A stretch of 64,000 nt of DNA, from NCBI GenBank assembly GCA_018675335.1, contig JABGYH010000004.1, positions 1-64,000 of the forward strand, read 5' to 3'. Source of the stretch: Candidatus Woesearchaeota archaeon. GTDB lineage: Archaea; Nanobdellota; Nanobdellia; Woesearchaeales; UBA11576. The position numbers and the translations under genes are program-made. Under the pieces are notes generated by a model that ran no database searches, was not told the origin of the DNA, and worked only from the letters and a program-made list of their open reading frames with translations. Below, in pieces: positions 1 to 8,879 of this stretch; position 1 is the stretch's first letter; every line of letters begins with the position of its first letter.

Positions 1-1155
1 ATTAGAAAAACTATTAACATCAAAAACAGCATAATCACTACCCCAATCAATAATTTCACAATCAGGAGAAAAACAATATTCTAATCCATTTTTTAACAAA
101 TCAGGCTCAATAGATAAATCCAAACCCCAAAAAGTAATTCTTGCAGAATTATTTAATTTCAAAGCACCCGAATCATCAAGTAACCCCAATAAATTTGGTT
201 GAAGAAAAACAGTTTCATTAATTTCTAATGCCATTGCAGAAGTTAAATTATTGCCCGTCCAATTAATTTGACCATATGAATTATTATAGATTATAGTGTT
301 ATTATATCCTGCATCCACAAAAGTCTCTGTTGAATAATTTTCAGCAGTAACAAAGTTATTTAATAAAAGATTATTATTTGAAATAAGACTCATACTAATT
401 CCTGCAGCACCCCAATTATGTGAAACATTAATTGTATTATTTTCTATTGTAGAATCATTAGACTGCGCTATTGAAACCCCATCTGAATTCGAACCGGAAG
501 TTATGAGTGTATTATGCGCCACATAAAAACCAGCTGATGAACTAACTAAAATACCTTCACTAGAACTGCCGGAAGTGTTAATATTATTATATGTCACATT
601 AGAATTAATAGTGCCAGTGATTGACATAATTCCCCTTCCAGTTGAATCCGAAGTAGTTATATTATTCCCCTATATATTATGATTAGCCCCTCCATACATA
701 AAAATCCCTGCTGCGCTTGGCTGCCCATATGTAACTATAACATTACCTGACACAGTAATTCCATCGCATAAATCTAAGTAACTCCCATATGAAGCAGTTG
801 AAAAAGTATTATTGATGATAAACGAATTATCAACTTGATTAAATTTTATTAATGATCCCATATCTGAACTGCCATTATAAAAATTACAATTTTGAATAGT
901 TAAATTATTTCTACCGATTGAATAAACTCCCCTAGAGCTTTCTCCCGAGATATTTACACCATATCCTTGACAATCTAAAATAATGTTTGATGCAGCAATA
1001 GTAAAACAAGTTGAAGTATCATTAACACTTTGATTCAAGTAATAAGTTGTTCCTGCAGAATTTAATTCTTGACAGGAATCAATTTCAACTGCCAAAACCA
1101 ATGAAGAAAATAGAATAAATAATAATGATGTAAGTATAATCAGCCCTTTTTTCAA
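1..1155 (-). CDS. Secreted right-handed beta-helix protein, 3' end outside window, interrupted by one in-frame TAG
   Basis: The frame starts at TTG 1155-1153, four bases after a GGTGAA Shine-Dalgarno, and encodes a signal peptide (KKG followed by a long hydrophobic run ending near LVLA). The mature part has a conserved N-terminal pattern (SCQEL, TCFTIAASNIILDC) and short asparagine-rich repeats (NNLTIQNC, NNTF, GNVI) typical of NosD-like parallel beta-helix proteins. The frame meets TAG at 672-670 and then continues open, in the same frame and with the same N-rich repeat style, to base 1. So the gene is longer than this window and is either broken, misread or read through. TAG also ends other genes here (3752-3754), so routine recoding of TAG is unlikely. 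Predicted location: cell surface. Confidence 0.75.
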
Positions 1156-1178
1156 AATATTCACCTTTTTTATTTGAT

Positions 1179-1251
<73 letters not shown>

Positions 1252-1303
1252 GTAATTTAACAATATAATTACATAATTATTTTTAACATAAATCAAATCA
1301 TAC

Positions 1304-1311
1304 TATTTAAA
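1304..1311 (-). promoter_or_regulatory. TATA box of the beta-helix surface gene
   Basis: The minus strand reads TTTAAATA here. Transcription would start about 25 nt downstream, near 1280, giving a leader of about 125 nt that contains the whole AAT repeat. Position is inferred from the spacing seen at other genes in this window. Confidence 0.55.
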
Positions 1312-1324
1312 CCTTGTTACAAAA

Positions 1325-1358
1325 AATAAGAAAAAAAATCACTTTAGGTTTAAGTGAT
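1325..1358 (-). terminator. Intrinsic-type terminator after the Lrp gene
   Basis: On the minus strand a perfect 7-bp stem (ATCACTT / AAGTGAT, 7-nt loop) is followed directly by eight T residues and a second T-rich run. It lies just past the stop codon of the Lrp-like gene and before the promoter of the beta-helix gene. Confidence 0.7.
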
Positions 1359-1379
1359 CGTAAATGATTTATTAATTTT

Positions 1380-1859
1380 TTATTCAAAACTTCTAACAAT
1401 TTCTGTTGAACTTGACGAAACAATTTTGGACTTTGGAACATATGACTCTTTTTTGATTTCTTCTTGTGTCATAAATTCTTCAATATTTCCCAAATTAAAT
1501 TGTTTTAAACTTACAACAAAATTATCTAATTCTCGCACATGCCCAAAAACAAATTCTGCCAAAAAATCATAACCTCTAGTTAGAGAATGCAATGTATTTA
1601 CCTGAGGATGATTGTTCAAGAAATTTCTTAAGTTTTCTTTATGATGTGAACTACAACTCATAGCCAAATACACATTATTTAATCCAAGTTTATCTAAATC
1701 AAGTATTGCAGTAAATCTTTTTACAACTCCTGACTCAAATCTTCTTACTTTGTCGTGAATAGTTGATACAGGAATATTTAATTCACGTCCAATAGTACTA
1801 AGGTTTTTTCTAGCATCGTTTCGCAAATGCGATAATATTTGTGCTCCTTTTTGATCCAT
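1380..1859 (-). CDS. Lrp/AsnC-family transcriptional regulator
   Basis: A 159-aa protein with an N-terminal AsnC-type helix-turn-helix (residues about 1-50; LSTIGRELNIPVSTIHDKVRRFE) and a following alpha/beta ligand-binding (RAM-like) domain to about residue 140. Lrp proteins bind DNA as dimers or higher oligomers and often sense amino acids; no effector can be read here. A G-rich stretch lies upstream of the start, and an intrinsic-type terminator follows the gene. It is divergent from the gene at 2132 across a promoter region rich in CTGAAA half-sites, which either protein could bind. Serine-rich C-terminal tail. Confidence 0.88.
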   Translation of the reverse strand: MDQKGAQILSHLRNDARKNLSTIGRELNIPVSTIHDKVRRFESGVVKRFTAILDLDKLGLNNVYLAMSCSSHHKENLRNFLNNHPQVNTLHSLTRGYDFLAEFVFGHVRELDNFVVSLKQFNLGNIEEFMTQEEIKKESYVPKSKIVSSSSTEIVRSFE

Positions 1860-1948
1860 CGCGCAATTCCCCCCTCTTTTTTTTTATTTATATGGGTACT
1901 GCACCGCTTTATCCTTTCAAAGAACTAAGCAACCCGCAATTCATTAAA

Positions 1949-2107
1949 ATATTTCAGACACCACTTTACTAGTTCAGTGTTTTCCTGAAATATAAACCTT
2001 ATTTCCCCCAAAAACCTGACTGTTTCAGTAATAACCTGAACCATTTATAAAAGAAATACTAATTACATGTTTAGACGAATGTTTCCTGAAACAGAAATGT
2101 TTAAATA
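1949..2107 (+). promoter_or_regulatory. Promoter and candidate operator array upstream of the winged-helix gene
   Basis: Two perfect dyads TTTC-CT-GAAA occur at 1981-1990 and 2082-2091; the second extends to TGTTTC-CT-GAAACA (2080-2093). Further half-sites TTTCAG (1952-1957, 2033-2038) and CCTGAA (2045-2050) lie between. The proximal dyad sits just upstream of the TATA box TTTAAATA (about 2100-2107), which is 25 nt from the ATG at 2132. Placement over the BRE region suggests repression or autoregulation; the binding protein is unknown. Confidence 0.55.
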
Positions 2108-2131
2108 GCTTGAAGTCTATGCTTAACTAAA

Positions 2132-3754
2132 ATGCATGAAACAGAATATAAACTCTTAACAGCATTTAAAGAAAACTCCAATAAATCACTTTCTACATCA
2201 CATATTGTTAAATTAATTTATCCGCAAGAGTGGAAACGAATCGATTCAGATCTTAATCACCCCCAAAATAACAAAGAAAAAATATTTGATGCAAAACGAG
2301 AAAAAGCACAACTTCACAGACGCATACTATATTATTTATCTAAACTAGTAAAAGAAGAAATACTACAAGTAACAAAAGAGAGTGCAAAAGGACAAAAACA
2401 TTATGCTCTGACCCTTGGAGAGGGAGAAGAATTCATAATAGAAAAATACAAACGAAAAATAATTATTTCTAAACCAAAAATGCCATCAATGCCAATTGAA
2501 GGATATGAACAAAAAGGAATGGTAATAAAATATTCAGCACCCACCTGGATTGATAGAGTTAATAGCGTAATTGTTGAATGTCCAAAATTTAAAGATCTAA
2601 AAGAACTATATACCAGCATAAGCAAATTCTTTTCAAACATAAATGATGGAATTGCATTAAATCACTTTGAATCATTACTCGCAAATGCAAATCAAGAAAC
2701 ATTTCAAAAATTCTATTCACATCTAATCAACGAATGTGAAAACTATGGGAAAAAAATTAGTTTAATTATTGATTCAACCACAATAAACCCAGAAAAACAA
2801 GCACACGTATTAAGATTATTACATAACTTACTCGCAAACGAAAGCGAAGAAATAGTAATAGTTTTAGAAATTAGTGTTAAAGATTTACAAACTAAAAAAG
2901 CATTTTTCAAAAAAATAATTGAATTATTTACTAATGCAAGACTCAAAACATATTTTAAAAATAAAGATTTACACAAAGCACCATACTTTATAGGCAAAGC
3001 AGGACCATACACATTTAATGAGCGCGAATGGCAACAATATAGAAAAAACTCAAAAAAAGAGATTAAATACATAATTTGTTCACAATCAACAGTAGTTGTA
3101 GATGTTGATAAGTTTTTTGAAACATATAATTCATCAAAACAATTCAGAGCATTCATCATGAATATTACCAAATCATTTCTTTCAGCAAATTCACTACAAA
3201 GAAAAGGATCATCAGATTATTTTAAAGAATTACTTGCAGAAAATGAGGATCAACAACAAGAATTATTCTCAATGAGCAGAAATTTTATTAGGTTTTGGAA
3301 CTATGGCTGGAAACAAGAAGGAAAAGATCAAGACTTAATTGTTGATTTATTTGAAAGTGCGAGACAAGAATTAGATAAATTTACCAATGCGGAAGACATT
3401 ATATACTTAGCATGTGGAATGCCCACTCGATTTAAAGTATGTTTTGCATCTGCGTTTAGCGAATTTACTGAAGCTTCTGCTTTAAGTAAAACAAAATATC
3501 GTAGAACTTACTTAAGAAAAATTGATGAATTATATACTGAAGAAACACTAAATAGTATGAAACCAAAAGAAAAACTTTTCAAAACATTTGACGGCGGAGA
3601 TGTAATGATTATTCATAGAATTGGAGTAATCAAACCGGAAAGTGTACTTCGAGAATTAAATGTTATTTTAAGCACTTATGAAATACCGTTTTTCGCATAT
3701 GATTTTGGAGAATCCCATAAAGGAGACTTAAAATTATCATCATTTTTTGAATAG
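2132..3754 (+). CDS. Unrecognised 540-aa protein with N-terminal winged-helix-like domain
   Basis: I do not recognise this family. Residues about 1-100 look like a winged helix (hydrophobic-helix spacing, LSTSHIVKLIYPQEW, then LHRRILYYLSKLVKEEILQ and a KGQKHYALT hairpin). The rest is a soluble alpha/beta region rich in Lys, Glu and Phe, with no membrane segment or signal peptide. The C-terminal part has segments such as DAEDIIYLACGMPTRFK-like and KLFKTFDGGDVMIIHRIG. ATG 2132 fits a leaderless start 25 nt after the TATA box. The stop is TAG. The gene precedes the thymidylate-synthase-like gene by 107 bp on the same strand. The HTH plus the palindrome array suggests a self-regulated DNA-binding protein; this is inference. 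Confidence 0.7.
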   Translation: MHETEYKLLTAFKENSNKSLSTSHIVKLIYPQEWKRIDSDLNHPQNNKEKIFDAKREKAQLHRRILYYLSKLVKEEILQVTKESAKGQKHYALTLGEGEEFIIEKYKRKIIISKPKMPSMPIEGYEQKGMVIKYSAPTWIDRVNSVIVECPKFKDLKELYTSISKFFSNINDGIALNHFESLLANANQETFQKFYSHLINECENYGKKISLIIDSTTINPEKQAHVLRLLHNLLANESEEIVIVLEISVKDLQTKKAFFKKIIELFTNARLKTYFKNKDLHKAPYFIGKAGPYTFNEREWQQYRKNSKKEIKYIICSQSTVVVDVDKFFETYNSSKQFRAFIMNITKSFLSANSLQRKGSSDYFKELLAENEDQQQELFSMSRNFIRFWNYGWKQEGKDQDLIVDLFESARQELDKFTNAEDIIYLACGMPTRFKVCFASAFSEFTEASALSKTKYRRTYLRKIDELYTEETLNSMKPKEKLFKTFDGGDVMIIHRIGVIKPESVLRELNVILSTYEIPFFAYDFGESHKGDLKLSSFFE

Positions 3755-3757
3755 ATT

Positions 3758-3892
3758 AAAAATGGAAATAAAATAATCAACCACCACCAACTGGTTACGC
3801 TCAAATTGACACGCAACACCCAGTATGATTTCACAAACTCAATCGTACGCAACAAACAAAAATGGAAATAAAAGAATCAACAACTACTAACG
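3758..3892 (+). repeat. Imperfect direct repeat: start region of the thymidylate-synthase-like gene duplicated 100 bp upstream
   Basis: The segment at about 3758-3795 nearly repeats 3858-3895, including the ATG (3762 and 3862). In the upstream copy one base change gives ATG GAA ATA AAA TAA, so it can encode only a 4-residue peptide. A second short pair (CTCAAATTGACACGCAAC and CTCAATCGTACGCAAC) lies between the copies, suggesting successive slippage or tandem duplication. Confidence 0.7.
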
Positions 3893-4515
3893 CCTGGAAG
3901 GCCGCATTGAGATATATAATAGATGATAGTCGAGAAGAATATAGAGAAAAAAGACAAAGAACATGTTCTGAAGTATTAAATCTTAGAGTAACTGTTGAAA
4001 ATCCAAGTTTTGATGTAACAACTCCAATTGAAATATTAAATTCATTTCAAAAATGGGTCTATCCTCCACTATCAGAAATTTCAAATGTAATTTTTTCCAA
4101 ACACCAAAATCCAATTTATGAATACAGCTATGGGAGCGTATTATTCAAATACCAAGGAGTATTAAATCAAATTGATGATTATATTATTCCTTTGCTAAAA
4201 CAAAATCCAAACTCAAGACGAGGAGTAGTTTTTACTTGGGACCCAATACAACATTCAAATAAATTCAAACAACAAGTACCTGGACTTACTCAAATTGATT
4301 TCAAACTAAGAAATGGCAAATTAAATATAACATCAATTGTAAGAAGTAATGATATGTTTTTTGGATGGCCTGCAAATGTATATCAAATATTTTTATTACA
4401 AGAATACGTAAAATTAAAACTAGGATGTGAACTTGGAACACTAACAACATTCTCAACATCAGCACACATATTTGATGATCAAAAAGAACATGTTAAACAA
4501 GTAATTAATAGATAA
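3862..4515 (+). CDS. Thymidylate synthase-like protein (methanogen-type length) lacking the catalytic cysteine
   Basis: The 217-aa sequence follows the short archaeal thymidylate synthase family: AWKAALRYII, VLNLRVTVENP, RRGVV, then RSND (161-164), GWPAN (168-172) and a final SAHIF (His202). At the position of the nucleophilic Cys in the P-P-C-H motif of ThyA, an ungapped alignment to the following GKL block puts Gly141 (V-P-G-L). Without Cys, methyl transfer to dUMP or hydroxymethylation of dCMP by the known mechanism should not work. Nucleotide-binding residues (RSxD, GxPxN) remain, so it may bind or sense a pyrimidine nucleotide. There is no clear Shine-Dalgarno or TATA box of its own; its start region is duplicated 100 bp upstream. 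Confidence 0.75.
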   Translation: MEIKESTTTNAWKAALRYIIDDSREEYREKRQRTCSEVLNLRVTVENPSFDVTTPIEILNSFQKWVYPPLSEISNVIFSKHQNPIYEYSYGSVLFKYQGVLNQIDDYIIPLLKQNPNSRRGVVFTWDPIQHSNKFKQQVPGLTQIDFKLRNGKLNITSIVRSNDMFFGWPANVYQIFLLQEYVKLKLGCELGTLTTFSTSAHIFDDQKEHVKQVINR

Positions 4516-4556
4516 GTTATTTTATTCGTTACTGTCAAGCTCTTGGCAAATCAAAA

Positions 4557-6482
4557 TTAAATAACTCCCCTTTCAAAATGTCCCTTAGTAAAGTTTTTTT
4601 TATTAGTTAGGGGATTTTTGTTTTCTAAAATCTGTTTATATAAATTAATTGTTTGAACTGAATTATTAGATAAGTCAAAAAAGAACTGATTAATATTTAA
4701 TTGTTTGAGTTCTGTAATTTCTTCAAACAAACCCAAATCTCTACTGTTAAGAACCTCAAAATAATTATGATTTTTTCTTACTTGAAACGTGTAATTTTTT
4801 TCATCTTTAAGTTTATTTGAAAGCTGAGAATATTTTGTGTTCATCAAAACAATATTTCCATGTACAAAAACTGCAAAAGATTTATTTTTGAAACTTTTTA
4901 ATTCTTGTAAATTAAGTTCTGATGAAATAATAGGAATTGCAGAGCTAAAAAATAATACATCTAGATCATTAAAAATGTTTAATGAATAATCTAAGTAAAT
5001 GTTTAAATTTTTGTAGTCCTTTAATTCAGAATATATTCCTAAGTCTGCAGTTAAAACATTTTGGATATTTTGTTTTTTAATAATTGTTACTGCTTTCTTT
5101 GCATCTTTATCAGTTAAAAGTCCTGGAACATACGCACCAAATTCAGATGAGAAATCTTTTGCAAAAATATCGTAAAACACAATACATTCAGGCAACGTAG
5201 CAACTGATTTTGCTTCTTTAAAATTATTAAATCTCACTAAAAATAAATTATTTTGAAGAGTTTGTTTATTTTTAATTTTAGGAAGGTTAAAATTAACTAA
5301 CTTTCTTTTTTTTGTTTTTATTTTAGAATTTGATTTGAACGTTATATTTTTTGTAGGTTTTATTGAAGAAGTCTTATAAATCTTAGTTCCAATTGGAGCA
5401 TGAATAAAAATTTTTACTTTATCCCCTTTTTTTGATTTAGAAACTTGTTCATTATTTTTTTCAATCTTTTTAATAACTGCACCATCAATTTTATTTTTAA
5501 GCCAAATACCTACTCCATCACCTACGCAGACATCGGATTCCAACGCGATCTTATCTTCTGAATCAATCACTCCAAGAAAAACACCCCTTCCTTTCGGAGT
5601 CTCAGGAGATATAAGATCGGACTTATTTGAAAAATAACCTTGAGTAAATTCTCGATTGAATGCTAGTTCCATTTCTTCAAACAGTTCTTTGTCAACTTTG
5701 AAATTTTTACCATAATATGAATCAATTGCAGTACGATAAAGTTTTGTAGCAGCAGAAACATACTCAGGACTCCTTAATCTACCTTCAACTTTCAATGACA
5801 TAACTCCTGAATTAATTAAATTTGGAATTTGATTTACAAGACACAAGTCTTTCATACTCATCAAATAAGAATCATTATACTTTTTTCTACAAGGTTGTGC
5901 ACACAAACCACGATTACCACTTCGTCCCCCAAGAAAACTTGAAAACAAACATTTTCCACTATAACAAAAACACATTGCGCCTTGAATAAAAACTTCAGTT
6001 GGAATTTTTGGAATTTTTGTGAATTCTTTTATTTGATGTTCTGAAAATTCTCTTGGAAGAATAATTCTATCTGCACACCCCACTAATTTTGCTGCGTATG
6101 AATTTGTGATTGCAGATTGAGTAGAAAGATGAACTTCAAGATCAGGAAAATTATCTTTAATGATTTTAAGAAAAGAAATATGTTGAATAATAACTGCATC
6201 TGCCCCTGCAATATAAATTTGATTCAGAGTTTTGAAAAATTGATCTAGTTCACTATTTTTTACAAGTGTATTTAATGTACAAAAAATTCTAACTCCTTTT
6301 TCGTGAGCATAAGTTATTACTTCGTTTAATTCATCTATAGGAAAATTATTTGCTCTTCTTCTGGCATTAAATTCTTTAACTCCCAAATAAACTGCATCCG
6401 CACCATTAACAACCGCAGCTTTCAAAGTATCCCAATTACCTGCAGGTAAAAGAAGTTCAATTTTTGATTTCTTTGATGACAT
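4557..6482 (-). CDS. Peptidase U32 family protein (RlhA/YhbU-like)
   Basis: A 641-aa protein with the U32 core: LLLPAGNWDTLKAAVVNGADAVYLG at the N-terminus, then a cysteine cluster around residues 170-200 (CFCYSG, CLFSS, NRGLCAQPC). In the family these cysteines bind an Fe-S cluster, and relatives such as E. coli RlhA hydroxylate 23S rRNA while others act on tRNA; collagenase activity is doubtful for most members. Residues about 280-641 form a long second region, partly a lysine-rich beta domain and then a degenerate TIM-like half. The ATG at 6482 is leaderless, 28 nt from a TATA box shared with the divergent gene at 6534. Confidence 0.85.
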   Translation of the reverse strand: MSSKKSKIELLLPAGNWDTLKAAVVNGADAVYLGVKEFNARRRANNFPIDELNEVITYAHEKGVRIFCTLNTLVKNSELDQFFKTLNQIYIAGADAVIIQHISFLKIIKDNFPDLEVHLSTQSAITNSYAAKLVGCADRIILPREFSEHQIKEFTKIPKIPTEVFIQGAMCFCYSGKCLFSSFLGGRSGNRGLCAQPCRKKYNDSYLMSMKDLCLVNQIPNLINSGVMSLKVEGRLRSPEYVSAATKLYRTAIDSYYGKNFKVDKELFEEMELAFNREFTQGYFSNKSDLISPETPKGRGVFLGVIDSEDKIALESDVCVGDGVGIWLKNKIDGAVIKKIEKNNEQVSKSKKGDKVKIFIHAPIGTKIYKTSSIKPTKNITFKSNSKIKTKKRKLVNFNLPKIKNKQTLQNNLFLVRFNNFKEAKSVATLPECIVFYDIFAKDFSSEFGAYVPGLLTDKDAKKAVTIIKKQNIQNVLTADLGIYSELKDYKNLNIYLDYSLNIFNDLDVLFFSSAIPIISSELNLQELKSFKNKSFAVFVHGNIVLMNTKYSQLSNKLKDEKNYTFQVRKNHNYFEVLNSRDLGLFEEITELKQLNINQFFFDLSNNSVQTINLYKQILENKNPLTNKKNFTKGHFERGVI

Positions 6483-6502
6483 ACAAATTAGTTATTATTT
6501 AA

Positions 6503-6512
6503 TGTTTAAAAA
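6503..6512. promoter_or_regulatory. Palindromic TATA element serving two divergent leaderless genes
   Basis: TTTAAA at 6505-6510 is self-complementary. Measured from its far edge, the plus-strand ATG (6534) is 29 nt away and the minus-strand ATG (6482) is 28 nt away. Only 51 bp separate the two start codons, so both genes most likely share this one TBP site. Confidence 0.6.
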
Positions 6513-6533
6513 GGTATTTGCTCTTTTACAACT

Positions 6534-7157
6534 ATGTTTACACTAAACGTTAAAAATTACTTCAACTCTATTCAAAATATGGCAATTCCCAAACAAGACA
6601 TTTTAGATCATCTTTGCAACACATACACTTCAGCTTTAGATCCTTTGAAAGCAACAGAAATAAAAAAACAAATGAGAATAAGAGTTGGTGAACAAGTAAG
6701 TGATCCAGTAGTAATTCCACAATATGGTGATAATCCAATAAGATCAATTCAATTTATATTAAATAATGGCCAACATGCAAAATACTTGATTGGCCAAATT
6801 GCAGAAGATAAAAAATTAGAAAATTTAGTTGGTTTTGAAGTTAAATTAGAACTTCAGTGGAGAACGATTAAAGGAATTCCATTTATTGTTGGAACTTATC
6901 AAAAAGAAGACAAAGAATGTATTTATGTCGCAAATGGATCAACTGGCTGGACTCCCTCCGAAACAGGACTTATTCCACAAGGACTGCCTGAAGAAGTTTT
7001 TGCAGGACTAATTTTAGCAAGAGACATAGTTGTAGATTATTTAAAACAAGAAGGGCGCAGTCATAGTAATGGATATTTAATAAAACCCGAAAATATTCCA
7101 CCTCCAACGCGAAGATATAGAATGACTAGAGTAATTACAATGCCTGATTTAATGTGA
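6534..7157 (+). CDS. Hypothetical protein, 207 aa
   Basis: I do not recognise this protein. It is soluble, with no signal peptide. A central beta-rich part (VIPQYGDNPIRSIQFILNNGQHAKYLIGQIAED, then FEVKLELQWRTIKGIPFIVGTYQ) is followed by a mostly helical region (EEVFAGLILARDIVVDYLKQ) and a proline/arginine-rich tail. The ATG is leaderless, from the TATA box shared with the divergent U32 gene, which hints at co-expression with that RNA-modification-type protein but proves nothing. Confidence 0.7.
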   Translation: MFTLNVKNYFNSIQNMAIPKQDILDHLCNTYTSALDPLKATEIKKQMRIRVGEQVSDPVVIPQYGDNPIRSIQFILNNGQHAKYLIGQIAEDKKLENLVGFEVKLELQWRTIKGIPFIVGTYQKEDKECIYVANGSTGWTPSETGLIPQGLPEEVFAGLILARDIVVDYLKQEGRSHSNGYLIKPENIPPPTRRYRMTRVITMPDLM

Positions 7158-7330
7158 CTCCAACAAAATTACTCAAATACGTAATGTATTCAAATAACTA
7201 AAACAGGACAATTTCTACATTCATAAAGAAACATTTTTAAAATCCCACTTTTTCTTTAAAGACTTTGCTTTTTTATAAAAATTAATTTAATTTTTTAAAA
7301 TAATTATATCTAATAAAAAAGGTGATATTA

Positions 7331-8743
7331 ATGGATGAAACTGAAAATTACAAAGTAGCAGATTTAAGTCTTTCTGATTATGGTAGAAAAGAAATAGAAA
7401 TTGCAGAAGTAGAAATGCCTGGACTCATCGCACTTAGAGAAAAATATGGCGAAGAAAAACCCTTGAAAGGTGCTCGAATAATGGGTAGCTTACACATGAC
7501 CATTCAAACTGCAGTACTTATTGAAACACTTGTCGTATTAGGTGCAGACGTAAGATGGGCATCATGCAATATTTATTCTACACAAGATCATGCAGCAGCA
7601 GCTATTGCAACCACTGGAGTTCCCGTATTTGCCTGGAAAGGAGAAACACTAAAAGAATATTGGTGGTGCACAAAAAAAGCATTAGATTTTGGTGATGGGA
7701 AAGGCCCAACAATAATTGTGGATGATGGTGGTGATGCAACAATGTTAATTCACAAAGGTGTTGAAGTCGAAGCGGATTCTACAATTCTTCAAAAAGATTA
7801 TTCGGATCAAGGAGAAGATTATGCAGAATTAATATTATTATTAAAAGAAAAATATGAAGAAAATAAAGAATATTGGACTCCTATATCAAAAGAAATTAAA
7901 GGAGTATCTGAAGAAACAACTACTGGAGTTCATAGATTATATCAATTATTCGAAGAAAACAAATTACTATTTCCCGCAATAAATGTTAATGACTCAGTAA
8001 CTAAAAGTAAGTTTGATAATTTATATGGTTGTCGTGAAAGTCTTGCTGACGGAATAAAAAGAGGAACTGACGTCATGGTTGCTGGAAAAACAGTTGTTAT
8101 TTTTGGATATGGTGATGTTGGAAAAGGGTGTGCACAAAGTATGAAAGGATTTGGGGCTAAAGTAATAATTACTGAAATCGATCCTATATGTGCTCTTCAA
8201 GCAGCAATGGAAGGATTTGAAGTTAGACTTGCAGAAGATGTTGTTTCACGAGGAGACATATTTGTTACTGCAACAGGAAATAAATGGGTCATAAATATAG
8301 ATCACATGTCTAAAATGAAAGATCAAGCAATTGTTTGTAATATCGGACATTTCGATAATGAAATTCAAATGGATGCACTGGAGACATATCCTGGAATAAA
8401 AGAAATAAATATTAAACCTCAAGTTGATAAATTCGTATTCCCCGATGGACATTCAATAATTGTGTTATCCAGAGGTAGACTTGTTAATTTAGGTAATGCT
8501 ACAGGCCATCCAAGTTTTATTATGAGTACTTCATTTACGAATCAAGTACTTGCGCAAATTGAACTTTGGAAAAATAAATATGAATTAGGCGTGTTTATGC
8601 TTCCTAAAAAACTTGATGAAGAAGTTGCAAGATTACACCTAAAAAAATTAGGTGTTACCCTAACAAAAATGAGTCAAGAACAAGCAACGTATATGGGAAT
8701 CAACGTTAATGGTCCATTCAAATCTGATCATTATAGATATTGA
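7331..8743 (+). CDS. ahcY: S-adenosylhomocysteinase
   Basis: Hydrolyses S-adenosylhomocysteine to adenosine and homocysteine, relieving product inhibition of methyltransferases, with NAD as tightly bound cofactor. The 470-aa protein shows the N-terminal [15 protein letters not shown] motif, substrate-domain DDGGDAT, the NAD-binding Rossmann loop ([14 protein letters not shown]), the [10 protein letters not shown] and TGHPSFIMS motifs, and a C-terminal K-x-D-H-Y-R-Y tail. That tail reaches the partner subunit's NAD site in bacterial and eukaryotic enzymes, whereas typical archaeal forms are shorter, so this one looks bacterial in type. Start: ATG 7331 lies four bases after GGTGAT; the upstream GTG at 7322 overlaps the Shine-Dalgarno and is rejected. 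Confidence 0.95.
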   Translation: MDETENYKVADLSLSDYGRKEIEIAEVEMPGLIALREKYGEEKPLKGARIMGSLHMTIQTAVLIETLVVLGADVRWASCNIYSTQDHAAAAIATTGVPVFAWKGETLKEYWWCTKKALDFGDGKGPTIIVDDGGDATMLIHKGVEVEADSTILQKDYSDQGEDYAELILLLKEKYEENKEYWTPISKEIKGVSEETTTGVHRLYQLFEENKLLFPAINVNDSVTKSKFDNLYGCRESLADGIKRGTDVMVAGKTVVIFGYGDVGKGCAQSMKGFGAKVIITEIDPICALQAAMEGFEVRLAEDVVSRGDIFVTATGNKWVINIDHMSKMKDQAIVCNIGHFDNEIQMDALETYPGIKEINIKPQVDKFVFPDGHSIIVLSRGRLVNLGNATGHPSFIMSTSFTNQVLAQIELWKNKYELGVFMLPKKLDEEVARLHLKKLGVTLTKMSQEQATYMGINVNGPFKSDHYRY

Positions 8744-8879
8744 AATTAGACATAAAATTATTTATTTTTTCTTTTAAATATTAATTAACATGCATAAAAT
8801 GATAAATTAAAAAGTTTATCAAACATTTTCTCAACAGTAAACTAACCATACTAAGAAAGAACTGTAAATTTTAAATTAT

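Noticed and set aside
670-672. TAG read as pyrrolysine
   Set aside because: No pyl genes or PYLIS-like element seen in the window, and TAG ends other genes here (3754, 24110); kept only as a remote option.
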